Below are positions 44,017 through 54,106 of a stretch of 64,000 nucleotides of DNA, one piece after another. Numbering within the stretch: the stretch's first letter is position 1; each line of letters opens with the position of its first letter. The stretch comes from DATJOJ01 sp035507035 (lineage in GTDB: Bacteria > Acidobacteriota > Terriglobia > Terriglobales > Acidobacteriaceae). Below the pieces are notes generated by a model that was not told the origin of the DNA, searched no databases, and was given only the letters and a program-made list of their open reading frames with translations. Where the stretch lies: positions 166,574 to 230,573 of the forward strand of contig DATJOJ010000063.1 in assembly GCA_035507035.1 (NCBI GenBank). Direction: 5' to 3'. The translations under genes were made by a program, and so were the position numbers.

Positions 44017-45039
44017 CTAAGCCTGATCAAATCCGACAAAGCTTCGCGGATCGACTGTCACTAACGCCGCTTTCCATGCCACTTGCAAATATGCCGACGC
44101 GGCGCCCAGCCTGCCAATCGGTCCCGGCGCTCTCACCAATGAGAACGCGGCACGCACCAGCAAGCCGGCAGCGATTCCGGCGCGCAGGATTGCGGTTTGC
44201 GCCGGCCCTTGGTACTTCCGCGAGAACCGTACGAAGTTTGAATACCACATGAGCTGCCGCTGATATAGCGAAAGCCTGCCCACGCTATGTTTCGCCAAGT
44301 GCCGAAACACTGCCGCCGGCTCATACACCCGCTTCAAGCCTGCCTTACTTAATTTCGCGTTGAAATCCTGATCGTCAAACCAGCAGGGGTAAAAACCCTC
44401 ATCAAAGCCGCCGACTTTTTCCCAAGTCGACCGCCGGAACGCCATGCACGCACCGGAAACTCCGCCATCGATAACCTGAGTCTGGCTGTAATCGAGATCG
44501 AGGCAGCGCCAAGTGCGGTTCCAGGGATTTAGCGGCCAAATATTGTTGAGCAGAAGAACCTCGGCCATTGACCGCGCCAGCGTCGGAAAGCGGCGAACGA
44601 TATTTCCCTTCTGGATCCGGCCTCCCTCCAACAACAGGATTCCGCCGACGGCGCCGGCATCGTACTTTTCGAGCGCGGCCACCATCTTGTCGAGCGCCCC
44701 CGATTCCGGGACTGCATCCGGATTCACCAGTACGCAAATATCTCCGCTCGCCGCTTTCACGCCTTGATTCTGTCCGCCGGACCAACCCTTGTTATCGTTG
44801 TTGGCGATCACCCGGACTTGCGGCTCGAACTGCCGCGCCAAAGCAACTGTGTTGTCCTTCGAAGCATTGTCAATAACAATGACTTCCCATCCCGTCTGGC
44901 CAATCAGCGCATGCAAGCAGGATTCGATACACAGCGCCGAGTTATAAGTCACCACAATCGCCGTGCCTTTTACTCCAACGGAATTTCGACGCGCCCGGGT
45001 CGTAGCTTCCAACGAGTCGTTAGCAACTTGCGGATTCAT
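44017..45039 (-). CDS. GT2-family glycosyltransferase, rhamnosyltransferase-like
   Basis: A 340-residue inverting transferase. GTAIVVTYNSALCIESCL and DICVLVNPDAVPESGAL carry the GT-A fold and a DxD-like NPD. GGVSGACMAFRRSTWEKVGGFDEGFYPCWFDDQDFNAKL is the acceptor/catalytic base region. The C-terminal amphipathic segment may dock to the membrane. It resembles rhamnosyltransferases, consistent with the RmlC-like gene in the same locus. It is adjacent to the polymerase gene. Confidence 0.88.
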   Translation of the reverse strand: MNPQVANDSLEATTRARRNSVGVKGTAIVVTYNSALCIESCLHALIGQTGWEVIVIDNASKDNTVALARQFEPQVRVIANNDNKGWSGGQNQGVKAASGDICVLVNPDAVPESGALDKMVAALEKYDAGAVGGILLLEGGRIQKGNIVRRFPTLARSMAEVLLLNNIWPLNPWNRTWRCLDLDYSQTQVIDGGVSGACMAFRRSTWEKVGGFDEGFYPCWFDDQDFNAKLSKAGLKRVYEPAAVFRHLAKHSVGRLSLYQRQLMWYSNFVRFSRKYQGPAQTAILRAGIAAGLLVRAAFSLVRAPGPIGRLGAASAYLQVAWKAALVTVDPRSFVGFDQA

Positions 45040-45057
45040 AGGATCGAGAAAGAGAAG

Positions 45058-46596
45058 TTAGTTCTGCGTTACCGGCGCGAAGTTGAAATCGGAGAAGGTC
45101 GCATCGGCGAAGACCGGTGCCTTGTTCAATGTCGCCTGGTCGAGCATCCGCTCATTCACCCTTCGCGTCACGTTAATGAGCATGAACAATGCCAGCCACA
45201 ACATATACGGACTCATGCACCGCCCGCCGAAGTGGCTGCCCATCAGACCTTGCAAGAAGGTGTGCATATAAGCCCCTAAACAGAAAATCGTCAGGAGGTA
45301 TCCTTGCCACGCCTGCTCGCTGGCTGGTTGCAGATTCCTGAGAACGCGCGAGGTGCGCATCGAGCTGAAGATGTTGCGTACCATGATGAAGTGGACTATC
45401 AACAAAAGGCCAAATCCGAGGATCCCGTTGTTATAAGCCACTTCCAAAAAGCCGTTGTGCAAGTGCACGGCACCGGCCACCAGTCCAGATGTATTCATCC
45501 AGGAGAAGTAAGTACCAAGATAGCCATAACCAAATATAGGCTTCAGCTTGATGGCGTTAATGGCGTATCCCCAGATCGTCGTACGTCCGGTGAAAGTCGA
45601 GCCGCCATGATAGCTCTGCAGATACGCGCCTAACGGCGTGAACGAGATGATCACCATCCCCAACCCGCCCAGCACCAGCATCAACCCGAGACTGCGAACC
45701 ACCTTGCGCTGCAGCACCATGAAAAGCAGTGCCCCGACGAAGCCCCCGATCACGCCGGCTTTTCCGAAAGCCAGCAACATAACGAAGGCTCCCACCCCGG
45801 TGCTGTAAGCCCAATATCTTTTCTTGGTGGCCGAATACAACAGCAACGACATCAGCATCAACGCCGCCGCCAAAGGACTCAGCAAATCCGGGTCGGCGTT
45901 CAGACGCCCTTCATACCAGAAGCCGTCCGGGTCCTGGGTTGCGTAATAGACTGGCAAAATGCTGAGAAAAATAAAGGCGAACGCTGTTACCTTCACAAAC
46001 GTGAGGATGTCGCCGATATCTTCGATCAGGGTAGATATCAATTGCAGCAAAGTCACCACCAACACCAGCTTGACGCTCCACGCCAGCGCATACAATGCGC
46101 CGGGCGCCCAGGCAATCGAGACCACACATAGCAGAACAAACAACGACAGCCATTTATTCGATCCCTTGAAGAACCCCAGGAGGTATTGCGGCCAGCGCAA
46201 TGTCAAAACCAGTAACACTCCCCAGCACACCAGCCACATGGCCGCTTCGGCGTATGCATAGAGAGAAAACTGTCCGCTGCCCATGCCGTAGTTGGTATTA
46301 ACGCGGGCATAGAACACTTCGTCGACCAGCAGGATCCACCAAACTGCCAGCGCACAACGGTAGACCATGTGTCGTGTGCCTACGTTATAAAGGATCGACG
46401 TGCCGACGATTACCGCCAGAACGGCAAAAAATAAAATCGTATTCAGCAGAATCGGAATGGTTCCGTCGGCGTAGGAAACTGCCGGAAGGACGCCCACGAA
46501 CACTGTCCCCAAAATAGCTACGCCTATGATCGCCAAAATGACGCCCGGCGACATGAGATTAAGGCCGGGGCGGCGAAGAATGTTTTGCTGCTGCAT
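45058..46596 (-). CDS. O-antigen ligase/polymerase (Wzy-like) membrane protein
   Basis: A 512-residue polytopic protein with about 12 hydrophobic helices, beginning VILAIIGVAILGTVFVGVLP. A large loop near residues 320-380 contains FTGRTTIWGYAINAIKLKPIFGYGYLGTYFSW, the Wzy_C-type motif shared by O-antigen ligases and Wzy polymerases. With the Wzx-like flippase in the same operon, it is most likely the polymerase of the repeat unit. An inverted repeat CCGGA-GTTAAA-TCCGG (46648-46663) lies in the spacer upstream. Confidence 0.85.
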   Translation of the reverse strand: MQQQNILRRPGLNLMSPGVILAIIGVAILGTVFVGVLPAVSYADGTIPILLNTILFFAVLAVIVGTSILYNVGTRHMVYRCALAVWWILLVDEVFYARVNTNYGMGSGQFSLYAYAEAAMWLVCWGVLLVLTLRWPQYLLGFFKGSNKWLSLFVLLCVVSIAWAPGALYALAWSVKLVLVVTLLQLISTLIEDIGDILTFVKVTAFAFIFLSILPVYYATQDPDGFWYEGRLNADPDLLSPLAAALMLMSLLLYSATKKRYWAYSTGVGAFVMLLAFGKAGVIGGFVGALLFMVLQRKVVRSLGLMLVLGGLGMVIISFTPLGAYLQSYHGGSTFTGRTTIWGYAINAIKLKPIFGYGYLGTYFSWMNTSGLVAGAVHLHNGFLEVAYNNGILGFGLLLIVHFIMVRNIFSSMRTSRVLRNLQPASEQAWQGYLLTIFCLGAYMHTFLQGLMGSHFGGRCMSPYMLWLALFMLINVTRRVNERMLDQATLNKAPVFADATFSDFNFAPVTQN

Positions 46597-46672
46597 TGCG
46601 AATCTCCTCGTGTTTCTCTACCGTTCCTGGGTTTCGCGGTTAAGTCCCCGGAGTTAAATCCGGAGGCGAAGC

Positions 46673-47587
46673 TTAGACGCCGACCGAGCCAGAGGTCTGC
46701 AACGCAGGCTCGTTCTCGACGATTTCCGTGGAAAGCGGAAACCCTATCCGTTGCAGCACGCTTCCGGCGTGCTGCTCGATAAAGCGAATCTGCTCTGGAG
46801 TCAGCTTCGCGCGCCATCCCTGCACCGAGCCGCTGCGCACAAAATTTCCCTTCACCGAAACCCGTTGCGGCGCTTTGCGCTCTTTTTCTTTCATCTTGTC
46901 GAGCGTGTTGTGCTCGATGGCCCGCTGAATCAAGGCCTGATCGTGATTCACGCCCAGGAACTTCGCGATGCGCGTAAATCCTTCCACGGGATTCTTGCGC
47001 AACTGGTCATAACGCACCACCAGCAAATTTTCCGTCCCGCCGATCGGAGAATCCAGCCAGCTCGAAACGTGCTTTTGCCACGGTCCAAAGGGATTGATCT
47101 TGCTGCACAAGAACGTCTCAATAAATTGGTCGAGGTTTCCGTTGAAAAATTCCAGGTCCGTGGTGTAAGCAAACTCTGACAGGATCACGTCACGGACGTC
47201 GCGCACCAGGTAAAGCGCCTTATGATAATGCTTCCAATACTGCTCATGGGTGGCGATCAGCCGTCCCTCGCCGGGAAGAATGCGAGCGCCAGTCCACTGA
47301 TTGCCCACGCCGTGCAGGATACCGTTCACTTCATCGAACCCACCTTCATGGCCGGTCAGAATCTCGAGCAAAACAAACCGTGACCACGTCGTGCCCGACC
47401 GAGGATACGACCCCAGAAAAATATCGGCCGGACGAAAACCATGGTGCCGCAGCCAGATCACCGGATAACGCAACGCCGTCCGCGAAAGTTTCCGCCGGAT
47501 CTTGCGATAGAGATTGGTCGGCTTGCTGCGTTTCTTCGAGTAGAGTCCGCGTTTCGGCAACGTGTAATTGTGAAACTGCTTGGTCAT
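46673..47587 (-). CDS. Sulfotransferase-domain protein
   Basis: A 304-residue enzyme with the complete PAPS-binding pattern: FLGSYPRSGTTWSRFVLLEIL (phosphosulfate loop) and ALYLVRDVRDVILSEFAYT (3'-phosphate loop), then a C-terminal GVNHDQALIQRAIEHN...MKEKER stretch typical of this type. It is distinct from the 413-residue enzyme at 34238. Two different sulfotransferases in one locus suggest at least two sulfated positions. It lies between the flippase and the polymerase genes. Confidence 0.88.
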   Translation of the reverse strand: MTKQFHNYTLPKRGLYSKKRSKPTNLYRKIRRKLSRTALRYPVIWLRHHGFRPADIFLGSYPRSGTTWSRFVLLEILTGHEGGFDEVNGILHGVGNQWTGARILPGEGRLIATHEQYWKHYHKALYLVRDVRDVILSEFAYTTDLEFFNGNLDQFIETFLCSKINPFGPWQKHVSSWLDSPIGGTENLLVVRYDQLRKNPVEGFTRIAKFLGVNHDQALIQRAIEHNTLDKMKEKERKAPQRVSVKGNFVRSGSVQGWRAKLTPEQIRFIEQHAGSVLQRIGFPLSTEIVENEPALQTSGSVGV

Positions 47588-47652
47588 TTCCGGTCCTTTC
47601 GACGCCGGCTCAACGAACAGACGAGTCTAGAAATCGGCGTCTCCTCGATTTG

Positions 47653-49080
47653 TTAATCCGCTGGAAATTCTTCCGGCAAAGCTTGTGGCGATCGGGACTC
47701 GCGCCGCTCCAGGAAGCGCTCAAAGTTGAAGGAGCGTCCCGCCATCTTGCGGCGCAACAGCCAGATCAAAAACATCCAGGAGAGCAAATCCGAAACGTTC
47801 ATTCCCCAGATGGCTCCCGTCAATCCCCAGATTTTTGCCGCCGGGATTCCCACGATGGTCGACGCCACCGTGGAAAGTCCGAACGCGATAAATACCGAAG
47901 ACGGTGCTTCCATGGCGCGCAACGCGATGGCCGAACCAAAGCTTCCGCACCAGGCAATCGATCCGATGGCCACAATCGGCAGCAGGTGCGCCACTTCCAT
48001 GTAACGTCCCGAATACAGCGCATGGAATGCCGTTTTCTGCGTAGCCAGAATCACGATCCAGTACGCAACCGCGACGCCCACGGCGACCAACGTCATTCTG
48101 CGGCTTAGCGATCCGCCGCTCTTGCGTCCTTGTTTTTCGAGAACATTCGCCGCGTATGGCAGGAACAATAATCCCAGAGCGCCCTTTACCTGCTCCACCG
48201 GAAGCGTGAAGTTCATCAGCGCCTTGAGTTGTCCCGATTGCGCCATGGTTCCGAACGAACTCAGCAGCGGGTAATAAATATTTGCCGGAATCCAACTGGC
48301 CACGCAGCTCAGCAGCGCCCAACTTCCGTAGCGCCAATGCCGGCCCCACACGTAGCCGACCGAATCCGTCATTTTGGTCGCCGACAATTCAGCGTACAAG
48401 CGGATGAACAGATAAATGCTGGTTGCCAGCGCCCCTGCTCCCAGAATCAGAAATGCGCTAAAGGGCGAGAGCCAGGCTTTCTGATACACCAGAAACAGGC
48501 ACGTCAGAGTGATCGTGCAATAAACCAGGGCCCCGACGGCTGCTTTTGCCGGCGAAAGCTCCAGATAAAAAGTCCGCCGCGCCAGCGCGAAGACCAAAAT
48601 GAAGGGCGACGCAATCGTCACCCCGGCAATCGCTCCTGCCAGGCCGTTGCCCGCAGTCACTTTCCAGACCACGAATGCGCTCACTCCAAAGATCACCACT
48701 AGGAGAAGCGACATGACCACGTGAATTCGCATGACTGAATTCAGATAGCCACGCAGGCGATCGCGGTAGGAAGACCCTCCAAACACCGCCATCGGCTCGA
48801 GCACCAGCGCGCTGTACACCAGAGACACCAAAATAAAAAAACCAAAGGCTACGGCATAGGCTCCATATTGTTCGGGAACCAGCCAGCGAGCCAACAGAAC
48901 GCTGAGCGCAAAGTTGGAACCTGAAATCAGTCCCTGGTCGAGAACCGCGCATCCACCTTTGTGCAACCACGGAATCAGCCGGTTCCGGGCCGTGTCGAAA
49001 CTCAATCCCAAAAGCCTTTCGGGAAAGACTTTGCGCAAGATGGCCGACAGCCAGCCGTCCGGACGGCTTTCTTCGGTCAT
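47653..49080 (-). CDS. Wzx-like polysaccharide flippase
   Basis: The start is taken at ATG 49080, after the end of NRPS 3; the frame continues to 49185 but would overlap that gene. About 475 residues with 12-14 transmembrane helices of the MATE/MOP superfamily, beginning near LDQGLISGSNFALSVLLARWLVPEQYGAYAVAFG, the usual Wzx start. It moves the lipid-linked repeat unit across the inner membrane. Its place just after NRPS 3 argues that the peptide and glycan pathways are expressed together. Confidence 0.85.
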   Translation of the reverse strand: MTEESRPDGWLSAILRKVFPERLLGLSFDTARNRLIPWLHKGGCAVLDQGLISGSNFALSVLLARWLVPEQYGAYAVAFGFFILVSLVYSALVLEPMAVFGGSSYRDRLRGYLNSVMRIHVVMSLLLVVIFGVSAFVVWKVTAGNGLAGAIAGVTIASPFILVFALARRTFYLELSPAKAAVGALVYCTITLTCLFLVYQKAWLSPFSAFLILGAGALATSIYLFIRLYAELSATKMTDSVGYVWGRHWRYGSWALLSCVASWIPANIYYPLLSSFGTMAQSGQLKALMNFTLPVEQVKGALGLLFLPYAANVLEKQGRKSGGSLSRRMTLVAVGVAVAYWIVILATQKTAFHALYSGRYMEVAHLLPIVAIGSIAWCGSFGSAIALRAMEAPSSVFIAFGLSTVASTIVGIPAAKIWGLTGAIWGMNVSDLLSWMFLIWLLRRKMAGRSFNFERFLERRESRSPQALPEEFPAD

Positions 49081-49099
49081 CACTTCCGGTTCTTGAAGA

Positions 49100-52000
49100 T
49101 TAGCTTCTGGCAAAGGATTTCCGGTCTGTTGAGGACGCCTGCAAACTGGCGTCAGCTTCTGCCTGCTCGGATTGCGCCGCGTCAATCCACGCTTTCAATC
49201 GCGCCGCCAGATCGTAAACCTGCGGTTCGATCAAAATGTCGTAATGATCGCTTGCGATTTCAAACTCGACGAGCTCGCCCGTCAGGCCTCGCCACGCTGC
49301 GTGCGGATCGTTTCCGCCGGGAATGGCTTTTTCCGTGGCGCGTACCAGGGTGACTTTTCCCGGATACGGGCGCAAAACGTATTGTGTCACCGCAGCGCGG
49401 TTGGCTGCATGAAGATCACGGAAGATTTGCGGCACGAGCAGGGTTCGCCAGGTGCGGCGAATCTTTTTGTCCAGCGCTCGCGGCACATCGTGAAACCAAT
49501 GCTTGCGCGACGGCGTCAGCAGCATTTTGAAGAACGAACTGGTTCCGTTCTGCACGTCTCCCGGAAAGGTATCAAACAGCACCAGCAGCGCCGTTTCCTC
49601 GCCGGCTTTGCGCAATTGCTGGGCGATCTCATAGCCCACTAAGCCGCCAAACGAAAACCCTCCAATAAAATAGGGCCCGTGCGGCTGCACGCTGCGCATC
49701 TCCGCAATGTAATGGGCGGCCATCGATTCGATGCTGGTCAGAAAGGAATTCTTCCCGTCCATGCCGCGTGACTGCAACCCATAAAACGGATACTCCGGCG
49801 CCATGCACCGTCCCAGGCGGTGAAATCCAAGAACATTTCCGCCGATGCCATGAATGCAGAAGAACGGTGGCCGCGATCCTGAAGGCTGGATCGGCACCAG
49901 GGACGACCAGTGATGCGTCCACTCGTCTTCGCGCAGCACTTTTGCTAGCCGCTCAATCGTGGGTGCATGAAACAGCATCGCCAGCGGCAAGGTCTTTCCC
50001 AAAGCTTGGCCGGTGCGATGCATCATCCGTGCCGCCAGCAATGAATGCCCGCCGAGCTCGAAAAAGTTATCGCGAATGCCAATCGGCCGCTTGCCCAGTA
50101 CTTCTTCCCACAGTGCCACCAGCCGCGCTTCGATGGGATCGGTGGCCATGGCAAACGTCTCGGTGGTCGTTTCCATGGTTGGAGCCGGCAATCCGCGCCG
50201 ATTTACTTTACCGTTCGGCGTCAGCGGTAGTGCTTCCAACTTCACGAATGCCGCCGGCACCATGTATTCCGGCAGCTGCTCTTTTAAATAGCGCCGTAAT
50301 TCGGCAGCGCTGGGCTCTGCATTCAATGCCGGAACAAAGTAAGCGACCAACTGCTTGTCACCCGGCACATCTTCTCTCGCGGTCACCACGGCTTCGCGAA
50401 CGCCGGCATGTTTGCCCAGCACATTTTCAATCTCGCCCAGCTCGATACGAAAACCGCGAATCTTGATTTGATCGTCGCCGCGTCCCAAGAACTCGATTTC
50501 GCCCGAAGGCAAATATCGCGCCAAATCGCCGGTCTTATACATACGCGCTTGCGGATCGCTTGAAAATGGATCGCGAATAAACTTCTGCGCCGTTAACTCC
50601 GGACGATTCAAATATCCCTTCGCTACGCCCGCGCCCGCGACGTGGATCTCGCCCGGCACGCCCACCGGAACTGGATTCAGATGCCGATCCAGCAGATACA
50701 CTCGCACGTTTGCCAGGGGCCGTCCGATCGGAATGTTCTGCGGAACTTCACTGCTCGCCTTCCACTGTGGCTCGTACGCGGTCGCGCAAATGCTGATCTC
50801 CGTCGGACCGTAAGTGTTGATCCAGCGGACCCGGTTCTTTGTCGCCGCCAGCCAAGTCGCATACGCCTGCGATGACGGTTTCTCTCCGCCCACAATCACG
50901 AACCTCAGCTTTTGAGGCACAACTTTGTTTTTCAACTGCGGCAATTCGTGCACCCACTCATGCCAGTACGCCGTGGGCAAATCCAAGACCGTGATGCCCT
51001 GCTGTTCGACCCACTTCAGAAAATCCGGCACCGCCATGGGCACCGAATCAGTGCGGAAAACCAGAGTCGCTCCGCTCAGCCACGTGATAAAGATCTCTTC
51101 GAGAGCAATATCGAAGCTGATCGAGCAGAATTGCAGCACACGGTCGTCCGGTGTCATCGAGTACATGCGCGCCGCGTTCACGTTGTAATTGACTAGCCCA
51201 GAATGCGCCAGCAGCACGCCTTTCGGCTTGCCAGTCGAACCCGAGCTGTAAATAACATAAGCGATGTCATCGGGTATGACATCGCTCTTAAGATTCTCCG
51301 CGGGATTCGACGCAAACGCGTCGCTCTCATCCTCGAGCACCAACACTTCGCATCCCGCCGGAACATTCAGCGGCGCGCTTTCGCTGGCGATCAGGACTCG
51401 CGCCCGCACATCCTCGAGCATGTACGACAGGCGCTCCTGCGGGTAATCAGGATCGAGCGGCACACACGCAGCTCCTGATTTCAGCACCGCCAGCACCGCG
51501 ACAGCGAATGCCGACGAGTGCCCGAGGCAAATTCCAACTCGTTCGCCCCGGCCGATTCCGCGGCGGAGAAGTTCATGTGCCAGTTGATTGGCGCGCGCGT
51601 TGAACTCGCGATAAGTCAGCTGCTGCTCATCGGACACTACCGCAATGCGCTCCGGCCAACGCTCAGCCTGCGCTTCAATCAGTTCATGCAGACACTTCCG
51701 CGGCGTTTCCGCTGCGGTTTGGTTCCAATCCACCAAAATCTGCTTCCTCTCCGTCTCGCTAAGAATGGGAAGCTCGTAGATCGCTTGTTCCGGACTCTCG
51801 ATCATGGCTTGCAGCAAAGTTTGATAATGATTCAGCGCGCGCTCGATGCTCTGTGCCGCGAATAGCTCGCTGTCGTAAATCAATCGCAGCGTTAGATTTT
51901 CGCCTCGATCCAAAAACTCCAGATGCCAATCGACCGGCGTCATCGACACCGCATTTTCTGCTGTTCCGTTGCCCGAGACCTGCGCCGAGAACGAGGCCTG

Positions 52001-52570
52001 AAAAACAGAATTGCCCGTGTCTCCCGCCTGCAGCTTCTCAAGGATCGCTGCAAACGGGCTCGGGCTCCGCCAACTGGCTTCCTCTAAAACAGTGTTGACC
52101 CGCTTCAGCAGCGGGCGAAATCCCGGATCGCCGGAAAGATCGATTCGTAGGATCGCTTGTCTGGCTTTGCCGTGTCCGTTGTTGGATAAGTCTCCAGTCC
52201 CCTCCAACGTGCATCCAAGTAACAGATCGTCTTGCAGAGTGTAGCGATGCAGGAGAACGCAATAAGCGGCAAGCAGCACGGTCGAGACTGAGCTGGACTC
52301 GCGCTGCGCAAACTGCCGTACTGCCGCGCTCAACTGCGAATTGATACACAACGACCCTTCTGCGTACCGGGAGCCGGCGGCAGAGGATCGGGAATGATCA
52401 GTTGGCAGATTTAATGCGGGCGCTCCCGCCAGCCGCCGTTTCCAGGAGTCGATGTCCGAGGTCGGCTGCGAGCCTTCCAATCCTACCGCAGGAGTGGCCT
52501 CCGGCAGTGCAAGCCCCGAAAACTGCGGACTGTCGGGCAGTGATCTGCTTGTCAATCGGCTGTTCATCAA
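49100..52570 (-). CDS. Nonribosomal peptide synthetase 3, partial C-A-T-TE
   Basis: A 1156-residue synthetase. The first 285 residues match only the C-terminal half of a condensation domain (from the SWKRRLAGAPAL linker through LHRYTLQDDLLLG to LNHYQTLLQAM); the HHxxxDG half is absent. The A domain (about 295-800) has YSSGSTGKPKG and NTYGPTEISIC; the pocket read by eye is D-I-E-D-I-G-T-I-C-K, acidic like lysine/beta-lysine codes. The carrier Ser is in FFELGGHSLLAAR. The TE (about 900-1140) has a normal GFSFGG Ser, an Asp (LFDTFP) and a His (SDHYDIL). It is a likely loader-releaser of one basic amino acid. It is the first biosynthetic gene after the initiating transferase. Confidence 0.9.
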   Translation of the reverse strand: MMNSRLTSRSLPDSPQFSGLALPEATPAVGLEGSQPTSDIDSWKRRLAGAPALNLPTDHSRSSAAGSRYAEGSLCINSQLSAAVRQFAQRESSSVSTVLLAAYCVLLHRYTLQDDLLLGCTLEGTGDLSNNGHGKARQAILRIDLSGDPGFRPLLKRVNTVLEEASWRSPSPFAAILEKLQAGDTGNSVFQASFSAQVSGNGTAENAVSMTPVDWHLEFLDRGENLTLRLIYDSELFAAQSIERALNHYQTLLQAMIESPEQAIYELPILSETERKQILVDWNQTAAETPRKCLHELIEAQAERWPERIAVVSDEQQLTYREFNARANQLAHELLRRGIGRGERVGICLGHSSAFAVAVLAVLKSGAACVPLDPDYPQERLSYMLEDVRARVLIASESAPLNVPAGCEVLVLEDESDAFASNPAENLKSDVIPDDIAYVIYSSGSTGKPKGVLLAHSGLVNYNVNAARMYSMTPDDRVLQFCSISFDIALEEIFITWLSGATLVFRTDSVPMAVPDFLKWVEQQGITVLDLPTAYWHEWVHELPQLKNKVVPQKLRFVIVGGEKPSSQAYATWLAATKNRVRWINTYGPTEISICATAYEPQWKASSEVPQNIPIGRPLANVRVYLLDRHLNPVPVGVPGEIHVAGAGVAKGYLNRPELTAQKFIRDPFSSDPQARMYKTGDLARYLPSGEIEFLGRGDDQIKIRGFRIELGEIENVLGKHAGVREAVVTAREDVPGDKQLVAYFVPALNAEPSAAELRRYLKEQLPEYMVPAAFVKLEALPLTPNGKVNRRGLPAPTMETTTETFAMATDPIEARLVALWEEVLGKRPIGIRDNFFELGGHSLLAARMMHRTGQALGKTLPLAMLFHAPTIERLAKVLREDEWTHHWSSLVPIQPSGSRPPFFCIHGIGGNVLGFHRLGRCMAPEYPFYGLQSRGMDGKNSFLTSIESMAAHYIAEMRSVQPHGPYFIGGFSFGGLVGYEIAQQLRKAGEETALLVLFDTFPGDVQNGTSSFFKMLLTPSRKHWFHDVPRALDKKIRRTWRTLLVPQIFRDLHAANRAAVTQYVLRPYPGKVTLVRATEKAIPGGNDPHAAWRGLTGELVEFEIASDHYDILIEPQVYDLAARLKAWIDAAQSEQAEADASLQASSTDRKSFARS

Positions 52571-52639
52571 AGCCAGGCTGGGTGCGTCATCCGCCAGTCT
52601 GAGCTTCTCGCCTGCGGAAGAGCACCGATGCGGCAGAAC

Positions 52640-54106
52640 TTACGCCGCGCCGGATCCTCGGAGAACGGCAGGAATGGTCTTCGCTAGAATCTGCAGGTCC
52701 AGCCACAACGACCAGTTGCGCACATATTGCAGATCCAGTTCCATCCATCGATGAAAGGGTAACGAACTCCGTCCGCTCACCTGCCACAAGCAGGTGATCC
52801 CCGGCCGCACGCTGAAGCGGCAACGCTGCCAATCTTCGCCGTCTTCGGTGAACAACTCATAATCCCGCATTTGCAGCGGACGCGGGCCCACCAGGCTCAT
52901 ATCGCCGCGCAAAACATTGAACAGCTGGGGCAACTCATCGATGCTGGTTTTGCGTAGAAATTTTCCCAGCGGCGTGATTCGCGGATCGTTCTTGATCTTG
53001 AACACCGGCCCGGAAACTTCATTCAGATGCTCGATCTCGCTCAGCTTCTTTTCCGCATCGATCACCATGGTGCGGAACTTAAAAATGCCAAATACCCGCT
53101 TATTCAATCCAACCCGTTTTTGCACGAAGAAAATCGGCCCGGGGGAACTCAGCCGGATGAGAATCATCGCCACGATCAGCACCGGCGACAAAACAATCAA
53201 CAAAATCATGGAAAGCGTGAAATCGAGCATCCGCTTCATGGTTGCCGGCCAACCGTCGGCAATTCCGCTGGCATGCGTGATGAGCGGTCCACCGTGAAAT
53301 TCCTCGGTGTGCACGTTTCCCTGTTTCAGATCGAACAGGTCAGGCAGAACCCGCAGAATGATTCCCTGCTCGTGGCACATCGCCGCAATGGTCGAAGCCA
53401 GATCATGAAACGAACGCAGCGGCACCGTGATCACGACTTCATCCACTACGCTGCGCCGCACAAAGTTGCGGAGGCTATCCAAATCGCAAAGCCGCGGCAA
53501 GCCGTACTGATCGAGCTCAGCCGATCCTTGCCACTCCTGGTCGGCAAAGCCGATCAAGCGGTAGCCAAGTTCGGGTTGCGACTGAATTTTGCGCGCGAAA
53601 TCCAGCGTCCGCCGATTGGAACCCACCAGCAGCATGTTGCGCAGGTCGCGGCCTTGCAGACGAATGCGCCGCAACCAGGTACGAATCACGAACCGGCTTA
53701 GGCCGACGCTGACCGTGCTGCACGCCCAGAAAATCAGCACGAACCTTGGCGTGACCCACTCGTTGGCGAGAATCCAGGAGGCGCCGGCCAGAATCAGAGC
53801 ACAGGTTGTAGTCGCACGGAAGACCTCAAGCGCTTCTCCGCGCCGGCTCGCCAGCCGCTTCGATCGATACAGTCCGTGAATGGCAAAACTCAGATGAAAC
53901 AACAACACCAACGTCCCGAAGATGACAATATCTTCGAGCTTGATGCGAATGCTAAGAAATTCTGCCAGAGACCTCGGCGGAAAAGCGCCAAGGTATGGCA
54001 ATGTAGCCACGGTGAACGAGCAAAGCAGTAAAACCAAATCGAAGAGCTTGGTGGCACTGCTGACGATTTGGCCTTTCATGGTGCCCATCAGCGGGTCCTC
54101 TCGCAA
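52640..54106 (-). CDS. Undecaprenyl-phosphate sugar-1-phosphate transferase (WbaP/WcaJ type)
   Basis: A 488-residue polyisoprenyl-phosphate hexose-1-phosphate transferase that starts the repeat unit on the lipid carrier. The N-terminal half has four hydrophobic helices and a CoA-binding-like fold (ILVG-type SNRRTLDFARKI). The catalytic C-terminal domain includes FFVQKRVGLNKRVFGIFKFRTM, TPLGKFLRKTSIDELPQLFNVL and GDMSLVGPRP, and ends with the GITCLWQVSGRSSLPF segment. A second possible start, MGTMKGQ, lies at 54088. The gap to NRPS 3 is 69 nt. Confidence 0.92.
   Translation of the reverse strand: MREDPLMGTMKGQIVSSATKLFDLVLLLCSFTVATLPYLGAFPPRSLAEFLSIRIKLEDIVIFGTLVLLFHLSFAIHGLYRSKRLASRRGEALEVFRATTTCALILAGASWILANEWVTPRFVLIFWACSTVSVGLSRFVIRTWLRRIRLQGRDLRNMLLVGSNRRTLDFARKIQSQPELGYRLIGFADQEWQGSAELDQYGLPRLCDLDSLRNFVRRSVVDEVVITVPLRSFHDLASTIAAMCHEQGIILRVLPDLFDLKQGNVHTEEFHGGPLITHASGIADGWPATMKRMLDFTLSMILLIVLSPVLIVAMILIRLSSPGPIFFVQKRVGLNKRVFGIFKFRTMVIDAEKKLSEIEHLNEVSGPVFKIKNDPRITPLGKFLRKTSIDELPQLFNVLRGDMSLVGPRPLQMRDYELFTEDGEDWQRCRFSVRPGITCLWQVSGRSSLPFHRWMELDLQYVRNWSLWLDLQILAKTIPAVLRGSGAA

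Noticed and set aside
49081..49185. N-terminal extension of the flippase
   Set aside because: Overlaps the end of NRPS 3 and adds a charged, non-membrane segment; ATG 49080 gives the usual Wzx start.
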